DNA from: Luzula sylvatica
Lineage: Eukaryota; Streptophyta; Magnoliopsida; Poales; Juncaceae
DNA: 64,000 nucleotides
Direction of reading: 5' to 3'
Assembly (NCBI GenBank): GCA_946800325.1
Contig: OX326959.1
Span: 14,662,862-14,726,861, forward strand
Shown: in pieces, positions 10,331 through 21,631 of the stretch
Position numbering within the stretch: the stretch's first letter is position 1
Layout of the letters: every line of letters begins with the position of its first letter
Translations under genes and position numbers: made by a program
The notes under the pieces: model-generated
The model's input: the letters and a program-made list of their open reading frames with translations, nothing else
Told to the model about the DNA's origin: nothing
The model's database searches: none

Positions 10331-13129
10331 GGGTCCGGGGCTTGCCCAAAGCCCTTTGGGCACAAAATATGTCCAACTACCTTATCCACCCTCCGATCAA
10401 ATCGTGATTGAATTTGGTCTTGATTAATCCCAACACTCCGTTAACCCGCCCGTTAATTCACTGAGTGTATTTCTTTGTTAATTATGGAATGAAAAATCAA
10501 TTCACAAAATTCTCTCTCTCCTTTCGTCTCTCTCAATGCAGCCTCATCCCCATGGCAAAAACCTTGTGGCTAAAACTGAATATTCGTTTCTTTATCCGCA
10601 AAACTTGTTGCTTCGGCATCCAGAAGAATCACACGGCCTCTCTTTCCAGCAGAGTGGATCGTCGTTCTCTAAAAAGCAGTGCTCTTCTCACCGTCTCTTT
10701 TGGATCAATTTCTCCTATTGTCATGCTAGCTGTGCCGTACGATCATATCTTCTATAAGTAAGTCCCTTGATACGATGCTAATTTTTTCGAAATAATTTTT
10801 TGTCGAAAACGATTGGCGCTCAAGATGACGATTGCTTCAGGTAATTATTGCACGATTTTCGGTCAAGGCTCTTCAATTATCAAATGTTAATGAATAACCC
10901 CTAGTTAAAATGGAATTTATTTGTTCTTGTCAGCAATGATCTTGAGCTCCTTTGTTACTGATGGAACTCGTGCATGGCATGACTATTAGAACATGTTACT
11001 GGTACTGATGCTTATCGTGGTGGATGAAGTATACAACTTTGCATAGATTTTCAAAGGGCAAAAAGGTAATTTCCATAAAGACAGGATCTTATTGAAATGT
11101 CCAAGAAGGCAGTCTTTTTTGCAATTTTTAATGATTCTTTTTCATTTTCCAGGTTTAGCATAAGCGAATGATTGCCGGAGCATAAGAAGATTACCTTCTT
11201 CGCAACGATTTTTGATTGGCGAATCATGCTCAAATATCGAAGATTAATTATATGGGTTTTGTCGTGTCATTATTTGTTGATTAATTAGGGCTAATGTTAT
11301 GGCAATGAGTCAATGACTGACTTGAAATGTTGTTATTTGAGCCGTGTTACATTTTTTTATGATTTAGGAGTCGTTATGTATCAACGATTGGCATTGAGAG
11401 TCTCGATTTTATTATCGTGCGATTTCGTAATTTTCTTTATGTACCAATCTTGTGGTTTTATTTTTATTGTTTATATGGTTTTATTTTTATGTACCAATTG
11501 ATCCTATTATTGGTACTTGGTACATTGATTTATTTTTTATTTATTAGTGAATGGTACATTATAGTTTATATGGTTTTATGAAATATATACAAATTATTTG
11601 AGAATCGAATTCAGTAATTTGTTGTGCATCCCTAAGTATTATTCATTTGCACAATTATTGCTTACAAATTGTGTTGAAGTTCTTTAGACCAAATATATAA
11701 AACCTTGTATTCATGTTCCAAATTCACAAGTTATGCAACATAAAACTATCCATATATCCACATTCACAATGCCGAGTAGCGGACATCCAAATTCATAATG
11801 TCTATACTCGCGTAAATTTATTCATGGACTAAAAATAAAAGTTACAGAAAAAAACCCCAACTTGAATAGAAAAAAACATACAATGATTTTTAAATAGTCC
11901 ACAAATTTAACAAACAATATTTTATGCCTTTTAGCATTTTTCTTGTTAGGACCACGACCACGACCTCGATCTTCGATTTTTTTTTCTAATGCCTTGGGCA
12001 CTCTAGCTTGCTCTCGACCTGTGCTTGGAAGTAAAAATGTATATGGCTGTCCATCATCATCAACTCTTGCATCATGTTGTGAAATTTGTCCCTGCTCTCT
12101 TCCTACTTAAGCGTCTCGACAATAGACATGAACTCATTCGCAATTTCGAGCACATACTTAGACTCATTCCTCCACAAACCTACATATATTAATAATGTGC
12201 ATTTTAAGTTACAATCGTATTAAACGAATATAAATGGGCTATCGAGAAAAATGAATGTAAAAGCATAATGATATATTTGAAAATTCGGAAGATTCTAAGG
12301 GGCTTCTGTTCATACATGGAGCACACATAGTTTTGCAATTCTTACAAAAATGTCAAAGTTTTCAGGGACTAAAAATGAAAAAATCACCTCTAATTGTGAA
12401 AATGAAAACACAATTTTGAAATAAATTCAATAAGAACTTTGAGCACATACCAGAACTAATAAAAGATGTTCAATTAAACCAATTGATTCGGATACGTTGT
12501 TAAACCAGCAAAGAGTAAGTACCAGCTGGTAAGTTGAGAAACCAATTGATTCACTCTCATACGGAACAAGAAAGAAAAGATGTTTAATCAAACCAAGCAA
12601 TAATTCAGAAATTTGGTGTGTTAGTCAATGAGGGTCATGCTTAATTAGTTTTAATCGATTTAATCCTCGTTTTTGCGAACAACAAGTACACAATTCAAAT
12701 TCAATAAGTTCGAGTAACGTACCAGTAGTGGTTCTAGCAAGAATCGAATTGCTGCAGACAAAGAATACAAATCGAATTGATGGAGTAACCACAACGACAC
12801 AACAAACGACGCTTTGAACTCTTTGCATTATCATAAACCTCGACGGAGTAATACCATGACGGTCTACAACGACAAAGGAGAGATGGATAAAATGAAAATA
12901 AGCTTTATTCCAGCAGTCTAGGGTTTTGGAAGAAGACAAGACTGGCTGAGAAACAAGAGAGAGGGGACAAGACGTGATTTCATTCCTCATTTGATGAAGA
13001 CAAGGGTTAAGTTGTGTTAACGGAGCGTTACAGTCGATCAAGAAAAAATAAATCATGATTTCATCGGACGGTGGATGTACTATTTGGACGGAGCTTGTGC
13101 CCAAAGGGCATTGGGCAAGCCCCGGACCC
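10331..13129. mobile_element. Non-autonomous MULE (2.8 kb), possible Pack-MULE
   Basis: Both ends read GGGTCCGGGGCTTGCCCAA inward, with similarity for roughly 120 bp, and are flanked by a perfect 9-bp duplication GTTAACAAC (10322-10330 and 13130-13138), the Mutator hallmark. No transposase is visible. Internal sequence includes genic-looking pieces: a plus-strand frame at 10536-10757, and a minus-strand stretch near 11940-12110 encoding a basic GRGRGPNKKNAKR tail with an upstream acidic segment. These may be captured host exons, but I cannot name the donors. It is inserted in the left palindrome arm only. Confidence 0.9.
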
Positions 13130-14654
13130 GTTAACAACAGCTAATGACAACGGTAACATTTTGATTTTTAAACGAAATAAACTCGGTCCACGCTTTAATG
13201 ACATCACAGAGCAAGTCGTTCTTATATGGTGCATGTTTTAATAGATACACCGTGTTTATGGAATTAAGTAAAATATTTCACCTCCACCTCTAAACTCATC
13301 CACAAAATAGTCCTCTCTATGTACTCTGTACAGTTCTTTCATTCTCTTCTCTCTCTTCTCTTTGCTTCTCTCGCTTCTTCTATTTTCTCCTCCACAAAAA
13401 AATCGAGAAACTCTAGAGACGAAAAGTTCTAAAAAATCGGTCAATCAAATCGCAATAAACTCTTATAAATGAGGACTCAGCACTCATGAAGAATTCTGTC
13501 CTCTTACCTGGTGGACTCAGATCTCGTCATGAATAACGATTTACATGTTTGCGGTGAGATTGGATGCTGGAAAGACACGAGAATGTAAGTGTTTCTTCTC
13601 CATTTTTGTAATTTTTTGGTTTTCTTTATTAACGATCTTTTACCCCCAAATCCTTTCTTTGATTTTCTATTTGCACTTAGTTTTCTTGCCAGAGCCATTC
13701 TTGTCCATTTTTATGTTTGGCTGTGAGATTGAATTTCGATTTTCATTTAATTTTGTTAATGGTTTTGAATATTCTTCAAGAAAATCCTGAATTTCTTGGA
13801 TAAATAAATATGCCTTGCGTTGTTCTGTAAATTTGTCAAGAAAACCCTGAATTGTTATGAACAATTAGTCTCAAGTTTTTTATTTTTTTTGTGTGCAGGG
13901 CAAAGGGACATAGAAGAAATTAGCACGACAGCAAAAAATTTCAAAAAGCACTCCGAGTAAAGAACTCTCTTTGTGAGCGATGTAAGAATTCATTTCTTTT
14001 ATGGTCACACCATGAAGGTGATTTTCATACGAAATTTGCAGATCGCACCTGCTGCATTGTGCCTAAATTGCAACAAAACCCCTGCACTATTAGTTTTTAC
14101 AAATTGGTCCCACCATTCTAAAAAAAATAAAGAAACACTCTCTGTTTTTTTTTGTAACACAGGGTTCTTTTTGCAATTTAGCAGTAAAGCATGGATTTTT
14201 TTTTGTAAATTTCCCATTTGTTTGACCTGTATATATTTTCAATAGTTTGATTTTTATCTTACATTTCTTTTTTCAGGCCATTGAATCGAGAGTTTGTTGA
14301 AACCCAATTAGTGAGTTGAACAAGCACCAGGTAATAATTAATAAATCTTCATCTATAAATACAAGCAAATGTTTATCACATATTTCCAGAAATTAATGCT
14401 GCTTTATTATTGTTTGTACAGCAGGTTAAAACTGAAAAAGAACAAAAGACAAGATTTTCATCGGCCGGACATGAATACAATTTTCAAAATTACCTTAATT
14501 TGAAGTTCTATTAATTCTTCTATGTAGATGTGTATTTTTATGTATGTGTGTGTGTGTATGGGTGTCTCTGTGTGTGTGTGTGTCTGATATGTATGTGTGT
14601 GTACTGTATGTTTGTGTTGCGGTGTTGTATAATATGTGTATGTGTATTTTGCAG

Positions 14655-15145
14655 GAGCGCGTGGAGCAGGATGGGTCCCGCCCGAAGAGGGGTGGGGGGC
14701 GGGCCCCACGGCCCCACGGAGGGGGGGTGGGTCCCGCCCGAAGAGGGGCGGGCCCAAGGAGTGGGGGGGTCCGCCCGAAGAGGGGCGGACCCCACGGCCC
14801 CACGGAGGGGGGTGGGTCCCGCCCGAAGAGGGGCGGGCCCCACGGCCCCACGGAGGGGGGTGGGTCCCGCCCGAAAAGGGGCGGGCCCACGGAGAGGGGG
14901 TCCGCCTGAAGAGGGGCGGGCCCCACGGGAGGGTCCCGCCCGAAAAGGGGAGGGTCCCAAGGAGGGGGGGTTGGGGAGGGGGGGGTCGGGCGGGCCCCAC
15001 GGAGGGGGGTGAGTCCCGTCCGAATAGGGGGGGCCCTCACGGAGGGGGGTGGGTCCCCACGCGGGGGGGAGGGGGGAGGGTCGGGCCCACGCGTGGATCC
15101 ACCCCCTCCGGGTCCTCCCTCCGTGGGGCCCGTCCCTCTTCCACG
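14655..15145. repeat. GC-rich minisatellite core of the palindrome, flanked by TG/CA runs
   Basis: About 490 bp are made of degenerate 40-55 bp units containing GGGTCCCGCCCGAAGAGGGG, GCGGGCCCCACGG and GGAGGGGGG. Base composition is overwhelmingly G+C in a window that is otherwise AT-rich. A TG-rich microsatellite (14535-14640) abuts it on the left and the complementary CA-rich run (15170-15265) on the right. Apparent long reading frames in all six frames reflect absence of A/T-rich stop codons, not genes. Confidence 0.9.
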
Positions 15146-17177
15146 CGCACCTGCAAAATACAAACACATATTGCACAAACATACAGTACACACACATACA
15201 TATCAGACACACACACACAGAGACACCCATACATACACACACATACATAAAAATACACATACACATACAAGAATTAATAGAACTTCAAATTAAGGTAATT
15301 TTGAAAATTGTATTCATGTCAGGCCGATGAAAATCTTGTTCTTTTTCAGTATTTGTTGTTTTAACCTGCTGTACAAATAATAATAAAGCAGTATTAATTT
15401 CTGAAAATCATTTGCTTGTATTTATAGATGAAGATTTATTAATTATTACCTGGTGCTTGTTCAACTCACTTAATGGGTTTCAACAAACTCTCGATTCAAT
15501 GGCCTGAAAATCAAACTATTGAAAATATATACAGGTCAAACAAATGGGAAATTTACAAAAAAAAACCCCATGCATTACTGCTAAATTGCAAAAAGAACCC
15601 TGTGTTACAAAAAAAGCAGAGTGTTTCTTGATTTTTTTTAGAATGGTGGGACCAATTTGCAAAAACTAATAGTGCAGGGGTTTTGTTGCAATTTAGGCAC
15701 AATGCAGCAGGTGCGATCTGCAAATTTCGCATGAAAATCACCTTCATGGTGTGACCATAAAAGAAATGAATTCTTACATCGCTAACAAAGAGAGTTCTTG
15801 ACTCGGAGTGCTTTTTGAAATTTTTTGCTGTCGTGCTAATTTCTTCTAAGTCCCTTCGCCCTGCACACAAAAAAAATAAAAAACTTGAGACTAATTGTTC
15901 ATAACAATTCAGGGTTTTCTTGATAAATTTACAAAACAACGCAAGGCATATTTATTTATACAAGAAATTCAGGATTTTCTTGAAGAATATTCAAAACCAT
16001 TAACAAAATTGAATGAAAATCGAAATTCAATCTCAAAGCCAAACATAGAAATGGACAAGAATGGCTCTGGCAAGAAAACTAAGTGCAAATAGAAAATCAA
16101 AGAAAGGATTTGGGGGTAAAAGATCGTTAATAAAGAAAACCAAAAAATTACAAAAATGGAGAAGAAACACTTACATTCTCGTGTCTTTCCAGCATCCAAT
16201 CTCACCGCAAACATGTAAATCGTTATTCATGACGAGATCTGAGTCCACCAGGTAAGAGGACAGAATTCTTCATGAGTGCTGAGTCCTCATTTATAAGAGT
16301 TTATTGCGATTTGATTGACCGATTTTTTAGAACTTTTCGTCTCTAGAGTTTCTCGATTTTTGTGTGGAGGAGAAAAGAGAAGAAGCGAGAGAAGAGAGAA
16401 GCGAAGAGAGAAGAGAATGAAAGAACAGTACAGAGTACATAGAGAGGACTATTTTATGGATGAGTTTAGAGGTGGAGGTGAAATATTTTACTTAATTCCA
16501 TAAACACGGTGTATCTATTAAAACATGCACCATATAAGAACGGCATGCTCTATGCTGGCATTAAAGCGTGGACCGAGTTTATTTCGTTTAAAAATCGAAA
16601 TGTTACCGTTGTCATTAGCTGTTGTTAACGTTAGGATTAAGATGTGATTGAATTTTGTTACTGTTTGAAATTAGATTATATTAGATTACATTAGCTTAAT
16701 TAGAAATATTATTTTTGTCATGCTCTCTTTAATTAAATATTAGCTTAATCATATTATGGTAGATATTACTCCCTGTTTAAATATTAGCTTAATTATCGTA
16801 AAACATGATTCTTGTCATTCTCTCTTTAATTAAAAATAATTTCATATTCAGAAATAAGGCTGTATTTTTTTTTATTAATTCTGTTGAGCATCATAGATTT
16901 TACTTCGCGTTTTCTAATACAAAATAATATTCGTTTATAATTATCCAATGAAACATAATAATTATTAGTCGTAATTTAAATTATATGTGATAGAGTCAAA
17001 TGAATAAGGCCCAAATATACAATACAATACTCTTGTGAATAAAGCCCAACTCCAGAAATTAGGGAAAACAAGTCTGCAACATAGCATTTTGACATTGGCC
17101 GTTTAACTCGATAATGACAAACCCACTTTTTATGTTTCAAAAATAACAAATACAATTTTTTATTTTTATGTAAATAC

Positions 17178-18735
17178 TAATAAAATACCCGCGCTACGCT
17201 CCGGAAATATTAATTTTTATTTTTCCAATCAACTTGAAAAAACAAATACATTAGTTTTTCTTTTATACAAGAAACAAATTACATTAGTGAGAAAATATAA
17301 ACCACAGAAAAGAAGAAATTGAAAGAAATCATATTAACTTTTGTCAAGTTATATGAGGTATTTTAGTAAAACAAAACTAAAATACACAACTCAAATTACA
17401 CTAGACATATTAAAACTTCAAAAAACGAATTGTATGAATGTATGATGATATATTAGTTAAATCATGTCTTTGTTAGTTTGGTAATTTCACTTGTATTGTT
17501 TTATCATATTTTGAATACATATATTGCCAACGACTCATAGTTCAAATGGTTGAGTGTTTAACGCAATAGATCTTCATGTTGGAGAGATTGTGAGTTCGAA
17601 TACCGACGACATCAATATAAAAAAAAAACCTATAATGATCACGATTCGTGATCATGATTCTTTTCAAAAATAATACACATAAATATACAATACATGTTTC
17701 TTTTACCTATATTGTTTAATAATAATTTGCAACACACATAAACAAATAATACATTTTTCAGCCTCAGAAATATATTTTCTTAAACCCTTACTACATCTGA
17801 AGTCATCATGTATACACACCCCTTAGAAAAATGTGAAATTACCATGCATATGTAAATATCACAATTATCTAATTGGTCATTAGATTAAATTGACATATAA
17901 ACGATTTTAATTTGTACCATGATATTTTTGAACACAAACCCTAATCAATATTATGGTATATACCTTATATACATCAATCTTCCTCAATAAAAATCTTTCC
18001 AGCACTTTCATCAATAAGATAATCAGTAACGTAGAAATATCCAAAAAAATTATTATCAACATTCAGTGACTTTTTTGCAATTACCAGCAATACATGGTTC
18101 TTTTCGCAAATATTCATTTATTACCTTAAGAAGAACATTGATGAGAATCTGCTTTCCCTCTAGTCCTCTGATTCACTTTGAACTCGCACCAAGTAATAAC
18201 ACAAGATACATACATAAGCCAACAGTCCTGCCAGCCAGCTCAACACCACCACCTATTCACATACAAAAACGCATTTTTATCCATTGAAGCATAATATAAT
18301 TATAAACTCGCATTTTATCTGATTAAAAAGTAAAAAAAAATACCCCTCGATTATCTCGTAATAAAAGATTGAAAAGTTAAGCGTGAGTGCAAACTTTATA
18401 GGGTGAGTTCGGAGCATCTCAGCAAGAACAATGTCCTACAAAAAATATATTTCACCAATAATGAAGGGGTATTTTTAAAATATCCCTAAATTATATTACA
18501 ATAAAAATCCTAGTAATTTTTCAATACAAAACCTAATTAATATTATAATACACATTTTGAATGTACAAATATATCTCATTATAAATTTAGACGCAATATA
18601 ATCAAAATGATCGTGGGTAACCTTCAAACGGTCCCAATTTCCAATCGTCGACATTCAAGGGCTTTTTTTTGCAATTATAAAAAATACATGGTTCTCTTTA
18701 TAAACGTTCTTTATTATCTTGAAAAGAAATTCAGT
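17178..18735. other. AT-rich DNA with a Helitron-like terminus and an internal duplication
   Basis: At 17178-17202, minus-strand sequence reads a GC hairpin-like stretch then GCGCGGGTATTTTATTAG|T, resembling a Helitron 3' end but with TTAG instead of CTRR. The site follows GTAAATA, where the paralogous repeats continue uninterrupted. A second observation is a diverged duplication with a 600-bp step: 18057-18160 resembles 18657-18740. No gene is supported. Confidence 0.4.
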
Positions 18736-19328
18736 GAGTATTCGCGTCCCAAGATTTATAAGCATAGAAATTAGCAGTCCCAATTTTTTTTAAACAATCC
18801 CAATTTTTTTTAATTTGAAATGATCTGTTTGAGTGTGTGTTTGTTCTTAGAATAAGCTTGACGAACACCTTATCATCACAAGCTTTTTCTTTCAATTTAT
18901 GATAATCTATTCACCTAAATCGAAAAAACAATATGTCAATCAATTAAATTTCAACTATTCAAGAAAGATTTTTTATTATAAGTAAATTTCAAAACTGCCT
19001 AATGAATCGATTTGGAAAAAATAAGTAAAAATTGAAATTTAAAGGGTATTTTAATGGATTTTGGATACGATTTATTATAAATAGGTATGGTGCAAGTTTA
19101 TTAAAGGGTATTTTGGTCCACAAAATTGAAATTTCATATTTTAATTAATTTTTAAATCTAAAATTCTGTTTGATTTAATGATAATTCAACGATAGGGATA
19201 AATTTGATATTATGTAAATTTAGTAGGGATACATTTGATATTAGTTGTGTTTAGTAGGGATAAATATGTAAATAGCAACTTAAGAGGGATAAATTTGTAA
19301 TTTATGAACTTAGCAGGGATATATACAA
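18736..19328. repeat. Left copy of 593-bp direct repeat flanking the LINE
   Basis: Identical in length to 25911-26503, with a single difference seen (C at 19314 versus T at 26489). It starts GAGTATTCGCGTCCC and ends AGGGATATATACAA. It ends exactly where the LINE begins, so it behaves as a target-site duplication. Confidence 0.9.
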
Positions 19329-19375
19329 CCCCTCCCATACAAGCAACCTAACTATACTCACATGATCTTCTGACG

Positions 19376-21631
19376 ATGTCTTTTCCAACCCCTCCCATAC
19401 AAATCTCCAGACAATATTGCTTTCTCTCAAACAAAGAACCTCATACTTCCATCCTCTCTGATCTACAACAAACAGTCCTCATCTCCACCCCGAACTCAAC
19501 ATTCATCCCTCCGATCCACACAGTAATCCTATGGATACAACGTCGCTATGGAGGAATTAACTCAGATTTCTCCATATCAAAGCTTCCACGCTCCCAGTAT
19601 CTTCTTCATCTCCCTCCATGGCTCGGTCTTGAACAAATACTTGATGATTCTACCCATTGGAGCACCTACAACTTACTCATCTTCCCATGGTTCGAAGCGA
19701 TCAATCCAAAACATCTGCCGAACATCCATCGATTCTGGATTGAAATTAAAGGTTTTCCAATCAACTATTGGCACCCGTTATACTTTAAAGAAGCTACGTC
19801 ATCGTTTGGAACCCTAATTGCAACCTCACCGGAAAATCTATCCGGTAATGATAAATCCTCCCTGAAAGTGGTATTACTATGCCCGGATATCCGTCTAGTA
19901 CCAGACCATCTAACAATTGGTCATGGTGGCTCCTGGTCCGAATGTGTGGTACTAATTCGCCGCATAGCCCCTATATCAAATTCGTCATTACTGCCTCATT
20001 CTCCAGAAAACCTCCCACCAGTCCATCCACAAGTTCAACCTCCTCTCGAAGACCAACACTTACACATGATGGATGATCCGCAAAATGACAATGAACCGGT
20101 CCAGCTACAACCGGTACGCAGCGAGGCGGCCCCGCAAGCTGAAGCCAAAACACAACCAAAATTCACACATCGCATGACACGCCAACAAAGTCTTTTTCAC
20201 AACAAATCCACCATGACACACCTGCCCATAAAACAAAAACTCTATACAAGACAATTCGCTAATACGTCTCCTGACAAACTGCAAAATGTCCAGGATGCTA
20301 CTCAGAGGCTGGTACCTGAAATAACTGAATCTCCAACAGAAATCCTACACGTCTCCACCACACACACCATACTCCAATCCCCTCTCAGTAAGCAATCGCA
20401 TCTAGAACCTTCTTTCACAAATATATCTTCTTGCACAAATAAAAACAAATATCTTCCACCACAATTGCGTTTCTCTTCCAGTAATTATCCTCAAAGCTCT
20501 AAGAACCTCTCTCTCTCATCCCAAGCCCTAGCTTACTCTCACCTCTCTTCCACAAACTCTCAATATTCTGCCTCACTCCTTACGTCACTTCCAATGGCAT
20601 CGAATCACTCAAAAGCTGATGAAGACTTCATCAATAAATTTATGACTCTGGGCACCGATGAAGCTTCTTCATCCGCGGCTATTATAATCCCGAATAGTGC
20701 AATCCCCAGTAGAAATTGGGACCTCCTAGCTACAGTCCATGTGATATCCGATAAACCGATCTTTGAAAACACCTTCTCTCCATCCATTCTAAGATCATGG
20801 AACATCCACCCAAAGACTCAGATTACTCCACTCAAACAAAACACCTTTCTCATCGAATTCCAACTTAAAGAAGATCTAGAAAAGGTGGTAGCGCAAGGTC
20901 CTTGGTCTTTCAGGCAAGATCTGATCTCTATTAAGAAAGTACACAATGAAGAAGACCTCGCGAACCCCATCAATGAATTCGTGGCTATCTGGGTACAGTT
21001 CCACGGTATCCCACTAGCAACCCTAAATGAGGAAGGCATGATAATCCTTGCAAAAGGAATCGGCCAACCTATCTCTTCTCCCTCTTGCTCCATCGTCAAT
21101 GATCGATTTTTCTTCAAAATCAAAATACTCATCTCCACGTCCAAGGGGTTCAAGGATAAACTCTCAGCTTGTCTACCGGACGGCTCGATAATAAACGCAT
21201 ATCTCCTTTATGAGCTAGTATCGAGAATCTGCCTTTTCTGTGGCAAACTTGGACACGACACGTCAGGATGTTTCGATATGAATCGGCTTCTGGAATTATC
21301 TCTCAACGCAAATGATGAATGTAAAAGCCAAATTCAATCTATACTTGCAAATCGCAGAGGAAAATGGATTACATGCTTCTCTTCTCTCCCTCGCCCCTCT
21401 GAAAAACCGAATTCAACCACAAACGAGCAAGCTCGTCACCCCCTTAAAAGAAATCTTCATCATGTCCACCAGCACAACCCGGTTATCATAACTGACACCA
21501 AACGTCCTAAAGATCTGCAAGTCTCTATATTTCACCAGTCTCCACCACTCTCGGCATCCTCTCCCAGTACCTCCCCCAAGCTCAAAAGAGCTAAGGCGAC
21601 GAGCCCCATATCGTCGCCCCCACATAGATGA
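19376..21631 (+). CDS. LINE ORF1 protein with two DUF4283-like modules and a zinc knuckle
   Basis: The 751-residue protein would bind LINE RNA in the ribonucleoprotein. The C-terminal half is canonical: from Met407 (20594) it reads MASNHSKADEDFINKFM, then a DUF4283 region (about 430-610, with FRQDLISI and AIWVQFHGIP) and a CCHC knuckle CLFCGKLGHDTSGC near 625. Ahead of this lies an unusual in-frame N-terminal part: residues 1-200 look like a second, diverged DUF4283 module (LIFPWFEAINP, FWIEIKGFPINYW), followed by about 200 residues rich in P, Q, S and T. The canonical-looking internal Met suggests the first 406 codons are an extension. Its TGA overlaps the ORF2 start in ATGA. Confidence 0.9.
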   Translation: MSFPTPPIQISRQYCFLSNKEPHTSILSDLQQTVLISTPNSTFIPPIHTVILWIQRRYGGINSDFSISKLPRSQYLLHLPPWLGLEQILDDSTHWSTYNLLIFPWFEAINPKHLPNIHRFWIEIKGFPINYWHPLYFKEATSSFGTLIATSPENLSGNDKSSLKVVLLCPDIRLVPDHLTIGHGGSWSECVVLIRRIAPISNSSLLPHSPENLPPVHPQVQPPLEDQHLHMMDDPQNDNEPVQLQPVRSEAAPQAEAKTQPKFTHRMTRQQSLFHNKSTMTHLPIKQKLYTRQFANTSPDKLQNVQDATQRLVPEITESPTEILHVSTTHTILQSPLSKQSHLEPSFTNISSCTNKNKYLPPQLRFSSSNYPQSSKNLSLSSQALAYSHLSSTNSQYSASLLTSLPMASNHSKADEDFINKFMTLGTDEASSSAAIIIPNSAIPSRNWDLLATVHVISDKPIFENTFSPSILRSWNIHPKTQITPLKQNTFLIEFQLKEDLEKVVAQGPWSFRQDLISIKKVHNEEDLANPINEFVAIWVQFHGIPLATLNEEGMIILAKGIGQPISSPSCSIVNDRFFFKIKILISTSKGFKDKLSACLPDGSIINAYLLYELVSRICLFCGKLGHDTSGCFDMNRLLELSLNANDECKSQIQSILANRRGKWITCFSSLPRPSEKPNSTTNEQARHPLKRNLHHVHQHNPVIITDTKRPKDLQVSIFHQSPPLSASSPSTSPKLKRAKATSPISSPPHR

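Larger units (their letters stand above)
9809..17177. repeat. Giant imperfect palindrome (foldback structure)
   Basis: The left arm (9809-10330 continued at 13139-14650) is the reverse complement of the right arm (about 15145-17177). Each arm is about 2.0 kb once the MULE at 10331-13129 is removed. The inner 1.5 kb is highly similar, with only scattered differences; the outer part differs by indels, including a MULE-end-like block (9955-10190) present only on the left. The spacer is the GC-rich array at 14655-15145. Open frames in the arms are mirror images of each other and match no family I know. Confidence 0.85.

Noticed and set aside
13504..13864. Mirror-image ORFs of about 65 codons in the palindrome arms (also 15895-16255)
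   Set aside because: Both strands and both arms give frames by symmetry, with no recognisable family and lysine/asparagine-rich AT-driven composition.
14458..15293. Six overlapping frames of 77-242 codons rich in Gly, Pro and Arg
   Set aside because: They occur on both strands and in several frames because the GC minisatellite lacks stops; their ends run into TG/CA repeats. Repeat artefacts, not genes.
17178..17202. A second Helitron 3' end on the minus strand
   Set aside because: The terminal tetranucleotide is TTAG, not CTRR, and no 5' TC end or resumed flank could be found. Kept only as a note in the region entry.
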